This document shows, piece after piece, positions 26,126 to 35,619 of a stretch of 64,000 nucleotides of DNA. Every line of letters begins with the position of its first letter. Position 1 is the first letter of the stretch. The notes below the pieces were generated by a model. The model ran no database searches, was not told the DNA's origin, and saw nothing but the letters and a program-made list of their open reading frames with translations. The stretch spans positions 372,001 to 436,000 of the forward strand of contig NZ_CP047984.1 in NCBI RefSeq assembly GCF_009931655.1. Direction: 5' to 3'. This DNA is from Pontibacter russatus (GTDB lineage: Bacteria > Bacteroidota > Bacteroidia > Cytophagales > Hymenobacteraceae). The position numbers were made by a program, and so were the translations under genes.

Positions 26126-27313
26126 TTACCCTGTCTCAGCCGACGCATCCACCTGGCCTGAAAAAGAGGCTTTCCGGATAACCGCGTCCTGACGCGGGTG
26201 AATCACGTCAGGCTTGTCGCGCAAAGGTGCACCGGATCTCCTGGAGAAAACTGCTTTGATTTCGGCTATAATAGACAGGGCGATTTCTTCGGAGGTTTCG
26301 GAGCCGATATCCAACCCCGTGGGACCATATAGCACCTGACGCTGCGCCTCCGTCACCGGCACTCCCTCCCCCTCCAGTTCCTCTAGCATGCGGCCCAGCT
26401 TTTTCTTCGGCCCCAGGGAGCCTATATAGGGAGGCTGCAGCGGCAGGATTTGTCGGAGCACGGCGCTGTCATAATTATAGTTGTGGGTCATCAGCACGAA
26501 GGCAGTGAGGTTGTCCGGGGATATATGGGCCAGCAGCAGCTCCGGTTTAGCCACCAGCACCCGCTTCGCCAGCGGGAAGCGTGCCGCGGTGGCGTAGTTG
26601 GCGCGGCCGTCGACCACCGTGATCTCCCAGCCCAGCACGTCGGCCAGCTGCACCAGCGGAATGGCATCGTTCCCGGCCCCCACCACCACCAGCGCGACTG
26701 GCGGCTTCAGCACCTCCACAAAGCTTGTCAGTTGCTGCCCGTCATCATATGCCACAAACGAGGAGGCGCCGGTTTGCAGCGCTTCCTTTGCCTGGGCTTC
26801 CAGCGCGGCCTGCAATGTTTTATCCGCAAGTGCATGTCCTTTTATATACCCGTTCTGCTCCATCAGGAAGCAGGTGCCCGGCTGCTCCGCCTTCCGGTGC
26901 GCCAACGAAAACAGCGTGACCAGCACCGCCGTCTGCCTGTGCCGGAGAAACGTCTTCAACAGCTGAATGGGATTAAGCGGGTTAGCGGGATCAATCGGTT
27001 CTATCAGTATCTGGATGATGCCGTTGCAGCCCAGCCCTACCCCCAGTTTGGCGTCATCCTCGTCGGTGGTGTCGTAGGTGGCGAGCAGGGCCTGCTGCCG
27101 CGCCATCACCAGGCGCGCCTTGCGTAGGGCATCCCCCTCCAGGCAGCCGCCGCTGATGGCGCCCGTCAGTTTCCCGTCGTCCGTCACCAGCATGCGGGCT
27201 CCCGGCCTGCGGTACGACGAGCCCAGCACGTGTACAACCGTTGCGAGGGCAGTTTGCCTGCCTTCGCGCTGCGCCTCGTCGTACGCTGCCACGATGTCCT
27301 GCACTTCCTTCAT
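26126..27313 (-). CDS. XdhC/CoxI-family molybdoenzyme maturation protein
   Basis: A 395-aa XdhC-family protein. The N-terminal XdhC/CoxI domain has GSSYRRPGARMLVTDDG and ISGGCLEGD (about 31-62), where the Cys of the SGGCLE motif is typical. The C-terminal Rossmann domain has VVVGAGNDAIPLVQLADVLGW and LMTHNYNYD, followed by PYIGSLGPKKK. XdhC proteins bind molybdenum cofactor, help sulfurate it and insert it into xanthine-dehydrogenase-type enzymes. No molybdoenzyme gene is adjacent, but MoaD and MoaE genes lie about 2 kb to the right. Single gene on the minus strand. Confidence 0.92.
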   Translation of the reverse strand: MKEVQDIVAAYDEAQREGRQTALATVVHVLGSSYRRPGARMLVTDDGKLTGAISGGCLEGDALRKARLVMARQQALLATYDTTDEDDAKLGVGLGCNGIIQILIEPIDPANPLNPIQLLKTFLRHRQTAVLVTLFSLAHRKAEQPGTCFLMEQNGYIKGHALADKTLQAALEAQAKEALQTGASSFVAYDDGQQLTSFVEVLKPPVALVVVGAGNDAIPLVQLADVLGWEITVVDGRANYATAARFPLAKRVLVAKPELLLAHISPDNLTAFVLMTHNYNYDSAVLRQILPLQPPYIGSLGPKKKLGRMLEELEGEGVPVTEAQRQVLYGPTGLDIGSETSEEIALSIIAEIKAVFSRRSGAPLRDKPDVIHPRQDAVIRKASFSGQVDASAETG

Positions 27314-27725
27314 GTCAAGCCTGCTTCTATCTATAGGTTATATATGACTCGCTAAGTTGATAGCTTATATAGGGCATGGTGCCTCCCTGGGCGCTCTTCC
27401 TTCTCCGGCCAGGTAAATCAGGCGAATGTTCATACAGCCCCGATATCCGTGCCTCGGCCCTATCATACAAAAATAACATCTAATCAGGTATTTCCGCATG
27501 TCCGTGAAAATGAAAGATACAGCAAGGCGCGCCATATATGGGAGTAAAGATACTTCTACTTGAATTCCCCGGGTTCTCTTATCACCGCTGTGTAGCCAAG
27601 GAACAAATTCCGCCTGCCCTTGTTCATTTCTGTGAGCGGCTGCACCCTTGGCACCAGAAAACATAAGTGCCCCGGAAGCAGTAGCAAAAAGGATATAAAA
27701 AGAGCGTTTTAAATTATAATCGATT
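27314..27725. other. intergenic region, no convincing gene
   Basis: About 410 bp between the divergent XdhC-family and MsrA genes. A minus-strand open frame covers much of it and overlaps the start of msrA; part of it reads like a short signal-peptide segment, but there is no convincing mature protein. I see promoters only by position. Confidence 0.4.
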
Positions 27726-28265
27726 ATGGAGAACGAAGATAAGCAATATGAGCTGGCCACGTTTGCGGGCGGCTGCTTCTGGTGCATGGTCAAGCCCTTC
27801 GACCAGTGGCCGGGCATCAAAAAAGTAGTGTCGGGCTATACCGGGGGAGAAATCGAAAACCCGACCTACGAGCAGGTGTGCTCCGACACCACCGGCCACT
27901 ACGAAGCCGTGCAGATTACATTCGACCCCAGTGTTATCTCCTACAAGGAACTGCTGGAGGTTTTCTGGCAGCAGGTGGACCCGACCGACACGGGCGGCCA
28001 GTTCGGCGACCGCGGCTCCTCTTACCGGACGGCGATTTTCTACCACTCCGACGAGCAGAAGCAGCAGGCGGAGGAGTCGAAAAGGGAAATGAACGAGAAC
28101 GGGCCCTTCTCCCAACCCATCGTGACGCCCATTCTGCCGGCCAAACCTTTCTACCCCGCCGAGGAATACCACCAGGACTACTACAAAAAGAACCCATCGC
28201 ACTACCAGCGGTATCATGTGGGCTCGGGCAGGGCGGGCTTTATACAGAGGCACTGGCAGAAGTAA
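27726..28265 (+). CDS. msrA: peptide methionine sulfoxide reductase MsrA
   Basis: A 179-aa MsrA reducing methionine-S-sulfoxide in proteins. The catalytic motif FAGGCFWC places the reactive Cys17 followed by Phe-Trp. The Tyr/Glu substrate pocket is supported by [26 protein letters not shown], and [12 protein letters not shown] is the conserved C-terminal motif. It reads [11 protein letters not shown] after the active site, a variant found in some MsrA subgroups. No C-terminal resolving Cys is present; Cys20 or another Cys must serve. It stands alone and is followed by a strong terminator. Confidence 0.95.
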   Translation: MENEDKQYELATFAGGCFWCMVKPFDQWPGIKKVVSGYTGGEIENPTYEQVCSDTTGHYEAVQITFDPSVISYKELLEVFWQQVDPTDTGGQFGDRGSSYRTAIFYHSDEQKQQAEESKREMNENGPFSQPIVTPILPAKPFYPAEEYHQDYYKKNPSHYQRYHVGSGRAGFIQRHWQK

Positions 28266-28290
28266 TTTATATACAAAGCACCACTTTGCA

Positions 28291-28328
28291 GAAGGCAGCC
28301 ATTCCTGGCGGATGGCTGCCTTCTTTTT
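28291..28328 (+). terminator. intrinsic terminator after msrA
   Basis: A 12-bp stem GAAGGCAGCCAT (28291-28302) / ATGGCTGCCTTC (28312-28323) with a 9-nt loop is followed by TTTTT on the plus strand. It lies 25 bp after the msrA stop codon. Confidence 0.85.
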
Positions 28329-28487
28329 TGATTTATGGAACTGCTTCACGGCCATTGATACTGCATTCGTTCCCCAAACCTATATATGTCTTCTCCGGCT
28401 CCCACTGCCCGGCCCGAACTCCGGTTTCGCAATTCTTGATTTTATTGAGTAGCTTCGCTGTGCCTATATATCAGTTACCCCACCGAC

Positions 28488-29243
28488 ATGCAGCATTGGG
28501 AGCTCCTGCTATTCTTCTTTGCCATCGCCTTTATATATGCCTCCGTCGGCTTCGGCGGCGGCTCCAGCTACCTCGCCATTCTTGCCCTGTACGCCCTGCC
28601 ATTTAAGGAACTGCGGCTGATTGCCCTGCTCTGCAACATTGTGGTGGTAACGGGGGGCACCATCCTGTTTGTGCAGAACAACCACGTGAACTGGCGAAAG
28701 ATACTGCCTCTGGTGCTGGCCAGCGTGCCCATGGCTTTTGTGGGCGCCACCCTCCGGATTGAGCAGCGCACGTTCTTTATCCTGCTGGGCTGCAGCCTGC
28801 TGGTAGCCGCCGTGCTGCTCTGGACGAGCAAAAAGAACCGGGACATAAACGCTGTTGTTCTCGCGAACCGGAAATCATATATAAAAGATAGTGTGTTAGG
28901 CGGCGGCATCGGGTTTTTGTCGGGCATGCTGGGCATTGGCGGCGGCATTTTCCTCTCGCCCTTGCTGAACCTGATGATGTGGGACAACTCCAGGAAAATA
29001 GCGGCCACCGCCAGCGTCTTCATCCTGGTAAACTCCCTCTCGGGCATTGCGGGGCAACTGCTGCAGTTGCCGCCAGAAATTAATTATACACGCATTCTGT
29101 TATTATGCGTGGCGGTGTTTGCCGGAGGGCAACTGGGCTCTCGGATGGCCATCATGAAATTTAACCCGCTCATGATCCGGCGCATGACGGCCGCGCTTAT
29201 TTTTGTGGCGGGCATCGAGGTGCTCTATAAACACTTGGGTTGA
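28488..29243 (+). CDS. TauE/SafE (TSUP) family membrane permease
   Basis: A 251-aa membrane protein with about seven or eight hydrophobic segments. The two TSUP repeats can be seen: FIYASVGFGGGSSYLAIL near the N terminus, and GFLSGMLGIGGGIFLSPLL near residue 145, each with the G-rich helix break of the family. TSUP members export or import sulfite, sulfoacetate and other organosulfur compounds or anions. It is followed 15 bp later by moaD and then moaE, so it may serve sulfur or oxyanion supply for molybdenum cofactor; that is inference from position. Confidence 0.9.
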   Translation: MQHWELLLFFFAIAFIYASVGFGGGSSYLAILALYALPFKELRLIALLCNIVVVTGGTILFVQNNHVNWRKILPLVLASVPMAFVGATLRIEQRTFFILLGCSLLVAAVLLWTSKKNRDINAVVLANRKSYIKDSVLGGGIGFLSGMLGIGGGIFLSPLLNLMMWDNSRKIAATASVFILVNSLSGIAGQLLQLPPEINYTRILLLCVAVFAGGQLGSRMAIMKFNPLMIRRMTAALIFVAGIEVLYKHLG

Positions 29244-29258
29244 TAAATAGAACATGAT

Positions 29259-29501
29259 ATGAAACTGAATGTACTGGCCTTCGGGATTGCGAAAGATATA
29301 TTCGGCGCTTCGGCTGTGGAGGTAGAGGTGGCAAACGAAGCAACGGTTGCCAGCCTGAAAGAAACGCTGGAGGAACAATACCCGCGCCTGAAGCAGCTGA
29401 CTTCCTTTATGGTAGCGGTGAACAACGAGTACGCCGGGGCCGACGATGCTTTACAGCACCGCGACGAAATCGCCATCATTCCGCCCGTGAGCGGGGGGTA
29501 A
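29259..29501 (+). CDS. moaD: molybdopterin synthase small subunit MoaD
   Basis: An 80-aa ubiquitin-like sulfur carrier ending IIPPVSGG, where the C-terminal Gly-Gly becomes thiocarboxylated. The central AVNNEYAGADDALQHRDEIA is typical of MoaD. It donates sulfur to precursor Z in the molybdopterin synthase complex with MoaE, encoded 12 bp downstream. It is in an operon with a TSUP permease. Confidence 0.94.
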   Translation: MKLNVLAFGIAKDIFGASAVEVEVANEATVASLKETLEEQYPRLKQLTSFMVAVNNEYAGADDALQHRDEIAIIPPVSGG

Positions 29502-29513
29502 AGACAGCTGCAC

Positions 29514-29930
29514 ATGATAGATATAAAAATAACGGCAGAGCCTCTGGATATACCGGCCTGTATCGATTGGGTGATGTCGCCGCAAAGCGGGGGCATCGAC
29601 GTGTTTATCGGCACGGTGCGCGATGCCACCAAAGGCAAGCCGGTGGTGCGCCTGGAGTTTGAGGCCTACGTGCCGATGGCGCTGAGCGAGACGCGCAAGC
29701 TGGCGGAGCGGGCGATGGCGGAGTGGCCGCTGCACAAAGTGCTTCTCCACCACCGCACCGGCGTGCTGCCCATCGGCGATGTGCCCGTGGTGATTGCCGT
29801 CTCGGCCGCGCACCGCGCCGCCGCTTTCGAGGCCTGCCGCTTCCTCATCGACACGCTGAAGCAAACGGTGCCCATCTGGAAAAAAGAGATTTTTGAAGAC
29901 GGCGAGGTGTGGGTCGCCGCGCACCCCTAG
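29514..29930 (+). CDS. moaE: molybdopterin synthase catalytic subunit MoaE
   Basis: A 138-aa MoaE. GGIDVFIGTVRDATKGKPVVRLEFEAY is the conserved N-terminal part, VLLHHRTGVLPIGDVPVVIAVSAAHR the central segment, and TVPIWKKEIFEDG contains the catalytic lysines near the C terminus. It forms the heterotetramer with MoaD that makes molybdopterin. Its gene closes the TSUP-moaD-moaE operon and is followed by a hairpin. Confidence 0.94.
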   Translation: MIDIKITAEPLDIPACIDWVMSPQSGGIDVFIGTVRDATKGKPVVRLEFEAYVPMALSETRKLAERAMAEWPLHKVLLHHRTGVLPIGDVPVVIAVSAAHRAAAFEACRFLIDTLKQTVPIWKKEIFEDGEVWVAAHP

Positions 29931-29954
29931 CTATACTGCCAACCCGGCAGCAGC

Positions 29955-29987
29955 TATATATAAACTGTATCGGGGAGTTTATATATA
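29955..29987. terminator. TATATATA-armed hairpin after moaE
   Basis: TATATATAAACT (29955-29966) and AGTTTATATATA (29976-29987) are exact reverse complements with a 9-nt loop. It lies between convergent moaE and the P-type ATPase gene. The stem is AT-rich, so it may work as a weak bidirectional terminator. Confidence 0.5.
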
Positions 29988-30030
29988 CCGCTCCAGCGCC
30001 ATAAACGCACAGAAACCTTTACCCTCAATC

Positions 30031-32700
30031 TTATCTTCTAATGAGTCTTCTCTCAAGCTTTATCACAAAGAAAACGATGCTGCCCGCTGCAAAGGATATG
30101 AGCAACTCCTCCAGCGGAAGGGGCACCAGCCGGAAGAAGGGCTGCGTAAAGGGCAGGTAAACAACTGCAAGTTGCAGCAGGATGGTGGCAACCACAACCA
30201 GCGCCATCAGTGGGTTGGTGCCAATGGAAAACGCGGAGTGGGCGGAGGATCGCAGCGCAAGGGCCTGAAAAACCTGCGCAAAACCGATGGTGGTAAAAAT
30301 CATCGTCTGCCAGGTAAGGTCGTCTGGCTCCGAGGGGTTGTAGTAATACAGGGCCAGCCCCAGCGAGACAGCGGCGATGGTGCCTCCCACTATTCCCAAC
30401 TGGAGGCCGTCTTTCTTCTCCAGCACTCCCTTTTCAGGGTCCCTGGGAGGCCGTCTCATGGTATCCTCTTCAGCGGGTTCTGTGCCCAGCCCTAGCCCCA
30501 GCAGGCCGTCTGTCAGCAGGTTCAGCCACAGCAGTTGCAGCGGCTGCAGGGCAATCACCATCCCGAAGAACGGGCCCAGCAGCATGACCACGACCTTCCC
30601 GATGTTACCTGCCAGGGAGAACTTAATAAACCGGACCAGGTTGTCAAAAATCACCCTGCCCTCCTCCACGGCGGCCACAATGGTGGCAAAGTTATCGTCC
30701 AGCAACACCATGTCGGCTGCCTCCTTGGCCACGTCTGTTCCTGTGATGCCCATCGCTACCCCGATGTTGGCCTTGCGCAGGGCAGGAGAGTCGTTCACTC
30801 CGTCGCCGGTCATGGCCACTACTTCCCCCCTTTTCTGGAGGGCGCTCACAATGCGCAACTTATCCTCCGGCGACACCCGTGCATATACAGAAGTTTTTCC
30901 GGCCAGCGCCATAAGTTCCCCTTCATCCGCCCGCTGCAGCTTTTCTCCCGTAATGGCATCCGGCTGATCCGCGAATTGCAGTTCCCGGCCGATGGCTGCG
31001 GCCGTTAGCGGATGGTCGCCGGTGATCATGATGGTTTTGATACCGGCCAGTTTGCAGTTCTCGACGGCGACCTTCACTTCTTCGCGGGGCGGGTCTATCA
31101 TCCCCGCCAGGCCGATAAAAGTCAGGCCCTGCTCCATGTCCGCGCTGCCATTGGCTGCCTCTACCTCCCGGAACGCGAGTCCCAATACCCTGATGCCGTT
31201 TTCGGCCAGACTGGTGTTGGCTTCCAGTATCCTTTCCCGCCACACGTCGTCAAGGGCCTCCTGCACCCCGTTCACCCATACAGAATCAGCAACAGTGAGG
31301 AGGGCATCGGGAGCCCCTTTGGAGCACAGCAGGTAAGAACCCTGCGGCTGCGCCGGGAAATAAGCCGGCAAACTCCCGCTAATCTGGTGAAGGGTAGACA
31401 TCCTCTTCCGGTCACTGTCGAAAGGCATCTCGTTCACCCGAGGGAGCGCACCGTAGAGATCTTCTTTGTGGATGCCCCTTCTGGCGCCTGCAACTAATAG
31501 GGCTGCCTCTGTGGGGTCGCCTATGATCTGTGCATTGTCCATATCAGCGGCCTTGTCTAATGTCGCATCGTTGCACAGCACGGAGACAGCCAGCGCGAAG
31601 TCAAGGGCATTCGCTGCTTTTCCCTCTGACTCTATGTTTGCCCCTCCCCTTATCTCTACTCTGTAATCCGCCGTGTCCACCACTGTCACGGCCATTTTAT
31701 TCTGCGTGAGGGTGCCCGTTTTATCGGAGCAGATAACGGTAACGGAGCCGAGTGTCTCCACGGCGGGCAGCTTCCGGATCAGGGCGTTCCGCTTCAGCAT
31801 CCGTTGCCCGCCCAGCGCCAGCGTAATGGTGACCACTGCCGGAAGCCCCTCCGGAATAACCGCCACGGCCACGCTCACAGCCGTCAGAAACATGTCTGCG
31901 AGCTCCTCCCCCAGTAAAACGCCGACGCCCAGAATCAGGAGGGCGGCGGCCACGCCAAACATTGCCAGCGTCTTGCCCAGTTTGTCCAGTCTCTCCTGCA
32001 GGGGCGTTCTGCTGGTTTCCACGGTTCCCAGCATGTCCGCAATTTTCCCCAGTTCCGTTTCCATGCCGGTTGCCACCGTTACCCCCTCCGCCCGGCCGTA
32101 GGTGACCACCGTGCCCATATAGGCCATGTTTTTCCGGTCTCCGAGCGGAACGTCCTCCTGCCCAATGGGGTCAGTGCTTTTTTCCACTGGTTCGGACTCG
32201 CCCGTCAGGGCAGCCTCCTGCACCTTCAGGTTAAAGGACTTCAGTATCCGGATATCAGCAGGCACCACATTGCCCGCCTCCAGTTGCACAATGTCGCCGG
32301 GAACCAGCTTTTTCGCCGCTGTTTCTATGACAGTCCCTCCCCTGCGCACCCGCACAAGCGGAACCACCATGCGGTTTAGGGCCGCCATCGCCTTCTCTGC
32401 CCGGTACTCCTGAAAGAAACCGAGGAACCCGAACAGCAACACAATGGCCAGTATCGCCACCGCCTCGGTAGTCTTGCCGAGAAAAAAGGAAAGGACAGCC
32501 GCCGCAATCAGAATGAGCACCATGGTCTCGGTGAACTGCCGCAGCAGCATCTTCAGGGGGCTCTTACGCCTTTTCTCACGCAGCGCGTTGGGCCCGTATT
32601 GCTGTAGCCGTGCCTCGGCTTCGGCATCCGGAATGCCTTTGGCTGATGTCTTCAGTTCGGATAAGACTTCCTCCTTGGGTTTAGTGTGCCAGTTTTTCAT
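30031..32700 (-). CDS. P-type Ca2+-type cation ATPase (P2 family)
   Basis: An 889-aa P-type ATPase of the calcium-pump (P2A/P2B-like) type. It has an N-terminal cation ATPase domain, TGES at 166-169 in the actuator domain, the transmembrane PEGLP motif at 283-287, the phosphorylated Asp326 in CSDKTGTLT, the nucleotide-binding [12 protein letters not shown] segment, [13 protein letters not shown], and [12 protein letters not shown] in the P domain. About ten transmembrane helices fit the size. It should pump Ca2+ (or Mn2+) out of the cytoplasm. Ion specificity is inferred from family motifs. Single gene on the minus strand. Confidence 0.93.
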   Translation of the reverse strand: MKNWHTKPKEEVLSELKTSAKGIPDAEAEARLQQYGPNALREKRRKSPLKMLLRQFTETMVLILIAAAVLSFFLGKTTEAVAILAIVLLFGFLGFFQEYRAEKAMAALNRMVVPLVRVRRGGTVIETAAKKLVPGDIVQLEAGNVVPADIRILKSFNLKVQEAALTGESEPVEKSTDPIGQEDVPLGDRKNMAYMGTVVTYGRAEGVTVATGMETELGKIADMLGTVETSRTPLQERLDKLGKTLAMFGVAAALLILGVGVLLGEELADMFLTAVSVAVAVIPEGLPAVVTITLALGGQRMLKRNALIRKLPAVETLGSVTVICSDKTGTLTQNKMAVTVVDTADYRVEIRGGANIESEGKAANALDFALAVSVLCNDATLDKAADMDNAQIIGDPTEAALLVAGARRGIHKEDLYGALPRVNEMPFDSDRKRMSTLHQISGSLPAYFPAQPQGSYLLCSKGAPDALLTVADSVWVNGVQEALDDVWRERILEANTSLAENGIRVLGLAFREVEAANGSADMEQGLTFIGLAGMIDPPREEVKVAVENCKLAGIKTIMITGDHPLTAAAIGRELQFADQPDAITGEKLQRADEGELMALAGKTSVYARVSPEDKLRIVSALQKRGEVVAMTGDGVNDSPALRKANIGVAMGITGTDVAKEAADMVLLDDNFATIVAAVEEGRVIFDNLVRFIKFSLAGNIGKVVVMLLGPFFGMVIALQPLQLLWLNLLTDGLLGLGLGTEPAEEDTMRRPPRDPEKGVLEKKDGLQLGIVGGTIAAVSLGLALYYYNPSEPDDLTWQTMIFTTIGFAQVFQALALRSSAHSAFSIGTNPLMALVVVATILLQLAVVYLPFTQPFFRLVPLPLEELLISFAAGSIVFFVIKLERRLIRR

Positions 32701-32895
32701 CCTGTTGCTTTTCTGTTAGCTGTCCTGTTCTTTTTAATACGCAAATAAAAGCGGTCCCGTAACCTCGGGCGCAAATCATTAAAGCAACAACGGACAGCAA
32801 GCTGTGTTTTAACCATATAATTTTCCGGCTTAATATTTATCCCATATACCCAAATAGCGTTATATTGCCCATAGCCGTATAATGAAATTTATTAC

Positions 32896-33801
32896 GTGAA
32901 ATCGACTTTGGTAGCTTCAGAAACCGCAGGTTGGGAGTGGATTGACCTGGAACACCCCACTGTGGAGGATTTGCAGGAACTGGCTGCACAATATGGCCTG
33001 CACAGTACCTCTGTCACCGACTCTCTGCAGCCGGAGCACCTGCCCAAGTACGAGCACATCGGGGATACGGCCTTCATGATTGCCCGCGTATATGACACCA
33101 GCGCCCACCGCGACGCTGACACGATACAGGAGCTCACTAACAAGATCGCCATCTTCTTCTCCGGGAAATACATTATCACCATTCACCGCAATTCCGCCAG
33201 CCTCATCCAGGTGGTGAAAGAAAAATACATCGACACAAATCTCATCCGGACACCGGCTGACCTGCTCGTCAAGCTGATAAAGGCTGTTTTCAAAACGTAT
33301 GAGGCGCCGGCGCGCACGCTGGCAGAAGACCTGGACTATTATGAGGCCAAAACCTTTCTGAACCGGCGCATGCCGCCGCTCACCAAAGGTCTTTACCACC
33401 TGAAGCGGAAAGCCTCCGTGTGCCGGCGCGTGCTCCGTCTGTCGGAAGTGATACTGAGCAACATGCACCAGTATGGGTTTCAATCGACGGAGGTGCAGGA
33501 CCTGCAGGACCTGCATGTGCATGTGGAGACGCAGTTCGACGAAATCAACGACGGTACCAACAACCTGATCAATATCTATATATCGCTCTCCTCGCAGAAA
33601 ACAAATGACGTGATGCGTGTGCTCACCGTCTTTTCCGCCTTTTTCCTGCCGCTTACTTTTATTGTGGGCGTCTATGGAATGAACTTTAACCATATGCCCG
33701 AGCTGGAGAAGACATATGGATACCCCGCCGTGCTCGTGCTGATGGTGCTGGTGACGCTCAGCATCTACCTGTGGTTCCGCAGGAAAGGATGGCTTCCCTG
33801 A
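32896..33801 (+). CDS. corA: CorA-family magnesium/divalent cation transporter
   Basis: A 301-aa CorA protein. A large cytoplasmic N-terminal domain rich in helices runs to about 235, followed by two C-terminal transmembrane helices. The first helix ends in the pore signature YGMNFNHMPE (the GMN motif), the second is followed by a basic tail. It forms pentameric Mg2+ channels. The frame starts with GTG at 32896, since the nearest upstream ATG is followed by a stop after five codons. It lies in a divergent arrangement with the cation ATPase gene, with about 195 bp between them. Confidence 0.92.
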   Translation: MKSTLVASETAGWEWIDLEHPTVEDLQELAAQYGLHSTSVTDSLQPEHLPKYEHIGDTAFMIARVYDTSAHRDADTIQELTNKIAIFFSGKYIITIHRNSASLIQVVKEKYIDTNLIRTPADLLVKLIKAVFKTYEAPARTLAEDLDYYEAKTFLNRRMPPLTKGLYHLKRKASVCRRVLRLSEVILSNMHQYGFQSTEVQDLQDLHVHVETQFDEINDGTNNLINIYISLSSQKTNDVMRVLTVFSAFFLPLTFIVGVYGMNFNHMPELEKTYGYPAVLVLMVLVTLSIYLWFRRKGWLP

Positions 33802-33980
33802 GTCTGGTATGCAGGAAGCGGCAATCTGGCCGGGCCTTCATTGCTTCTGTTCGCTGGTTCCTATAGGATTCATCGCTGAAAGATTGCTGCAGGAGAAATA
33901 AAAAGCTAACTTAAACGAGCTGACGGTAGCGCTACATATATGGCGTCCCGCTTCGTTCATGCAACAGAAAAACATAAGGA

Positions 33981-35171
33981 ATGCTTAGAGGGATAATGAC
34001 AGCGTGCTTGGCAGCCTTCATTGGCTTTACGGGAGCGCATGCGCAGAACTACGATGAGGCCAAGGTGCCCGCCTACACCCTGCCGGAGATACTAAAGACA
34101 GCCGACGGTAAAGTTATAGATGATGTACGCTCCTGGGAGCAGAAGAGAAGGCCGGAAATTCTGACGCTTTTCGAGAACAACGTCTACGGGCAAATGCCCA
34201 AAGCCTACGACAGCCTGCGCTATATAGTAACGAATGAGGTGAAGAACGCAATGGGCGGAAAGGCGCATCTGAAGGAAGTAACCATCACGGCCTGGAAAGC
34301 AGACAAGTCTGTCGACATCCACCTGGTGCTCTTTGTACCGAACAATATAGGAAAGCCCGCACCCGCGTTCCTGCTGATCAACAACCGCGACAAGAGCAAT
34401 ACCGACCCGACAAGGGCAGTGAAGAGTGATTTCTGGCCGGCAGAGCTGGCGATTGAGAACGGTTATGCCATCGCGGCTTTCCAGGTAGACGATGCGGCCC
34501 CGGACAACAAAGACACGTACCAGGAGGGCGTGCTGCAGCTGTACCCCGGGCAACTGAAAGCAGGTAACGGCATGAAAGCCATCGGCGCCTGGGCCTGGGC
34601 AGCCGGCAGGGTGATGGACTACTTCCAGCAAGACAAGGACATTGATGCTGGCAAGGTGGCCATTGTTGGCCATTCGCGCGGCGGAAAGGCGGCTTTGTGG
34701 GCGGGGGCGCAGGACCAGCGCTTTGCGCTTGTGTTTTCAAACAACTCTGGCAATTCTGGGGCTGCCCTGTCCAGGAGAAGGTTCGGGGAGACGGTTAAGA
34801 AAATCAATGACTCCTTCCCTCATTGGTTTGCTGACAACTACAGGGAGTACAACGGAAACGAGGCAGCCCTGCCCGTCGACCAGCATATGCTGCTTGCCCT
34901 TATTGCCCCAAGGCCAGTGTATGTGACCAGCGCCTCCGAAGACCTCTGGGCCGACCCGAAAGGCTCCTATCTGTCGTTGCTGCATGGCCAGGAAGTCTAT
35001 GACCTGTATAAAAAGCCCTCGGGCCTTACACCAGAGCCTCCGGCAATCAACAGCCCCATCATTAAGTCCTATTTAGGCTACCACAACCGCGAGGGCAAGC
35101 ACAACCTGACAGCCTACGACTGGAAAAACTTCATGCGTTTCGCTGATTATCATTTCGAAAGCAAGCCATAA
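33981..35171 (+). CDS. CE15-like glucuronoyl esterase, secreted
   Basis: A 396-aa alpha/beta hydrolase with a signal peptide (about 1-21, cleavage after AHA). The sequence VGHSRGGKAALWAGAQDQRF carries the nucleophile Ser of the CE15 family, directly followed by the family-typical FSNNSGNSGAALSRRRFGE. FPHWFADNYREY and the C-terminal YHNREGKHNLTAYDW segment hold the expected aromatic residues and the catalytic His. CE15 enzymes cleave ester links between glucuronic acid of xylan and lignin. It stands alone on the plus strand; its neighbours are an IS remnant and CorA. Confidence 0.88.
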   Translation: MLRGIMTACLAAFIGFTGAHAQNYDEAKVPAYTLPEILKTADGKVIDDVRSWEQKRRPEILTLFENNVYGQMPKAYDSLRYIVTNEVKNAMGGKAHLKEVTITAWKADKSVDIHLVLFVPNNIGKPAPAFLLINNRDKSNTDPTRAVKSDFWPAELAIENGYAIAAFQVDDAAPDNKDTYQEGVLQLYPGQLKAGNGMKAIGAWAWAAGRVMDYFQQDKDIDAGKVAIVGHSRGGKAALWAGAQDQRFALVFSNNSGNSGAALSRRRFGETVKKINDSFPHWFADNYREYNGNEAALPVDQHMLLALIAPRPVYVTSASEDLWADPKGSYLSLLHGQEVYDLYKKPSGLTPEPPAINSPIIKSYLGYHNREGKHNLTAYDWKNFMRFADYHFESKP

Positions 35172-35381
35172 TAGCTGCGGTTTGCAATGGTATATAGCTT
35201 CAAAAGCTGTTGGTGGCTTCAAGCCCTTTTGTAAATTGGGGATAAATGTGTGTTCCCTTATATCCGCAAGTTGTGCGTTAACAATAAAAAGCAGGATATG
35301 GCAACAGTAATTAAGACCTGGCAAATCATCGGGGGTAAACTCACATATGTAGCAATAAGCTTAGATCGTGTTTAAATTTTA

Positions 35382-35580
35382 GGCAGTATCTAATAAACTG
35401 TGTAAATGGAGGCTCGGGCGCAAGGTCGAACCTTTTTTCTTACCTTAAACAACCATTCACACAGCCATGTTCAATCAAGACGACATTCTCAACGGTGAGC
35501 TTTTAAAGCAGTTCAAGAACTCCAAGGACTTCTCTTGTTTTATGGAAGAACTTTATGTGCGCGGCTCCGAAGAGATAGAT
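35382..35580 (+). mobile_element. truncated IS256-like insertion sequence (left end)
   Basis: The sequence from about 35382 (GGCAGTATCTAATAAACTGTG) looks like the left inverted-repeat end and leader of an IS256-family element, followed by the start of a transposase at 35467. Everything after about 35575 is missing, so only some 200 bp remain. No matching right end was found in the window. The rest of the 35172-35466 gap holds nothing else I can name. Boundaries are approximate. Confidence 0.6.
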
Positions 35581-35619
35581 AACTCTCAGTCATTGGCTTT
35601 CCTGATATTCACAGCATAG
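35467..35619 (+). pseudogene. IS256-family transposase, N-terminal fragment
   Basis: A 50-codon fragment starting MFNQDDILNGELLKQFKNSK, close to the N terminus of Bacteroidota IS256 transposases, which are about 400 residues long. After about residue 37 the family match ends and the frame runs into the 3' end of the phosphotriesterase-like gene on the other strand. The catalytic domain is gone, so it is inactive. Recognised by pattern only. Confidence 0.62.

Noticed and set aside
27365..27820. Minus-strand frame of 151 aa overlapping msrA
   Set aside because: It overlaps a certain gene, and only a short signal-like stretch is visible with no coherent mature protein.
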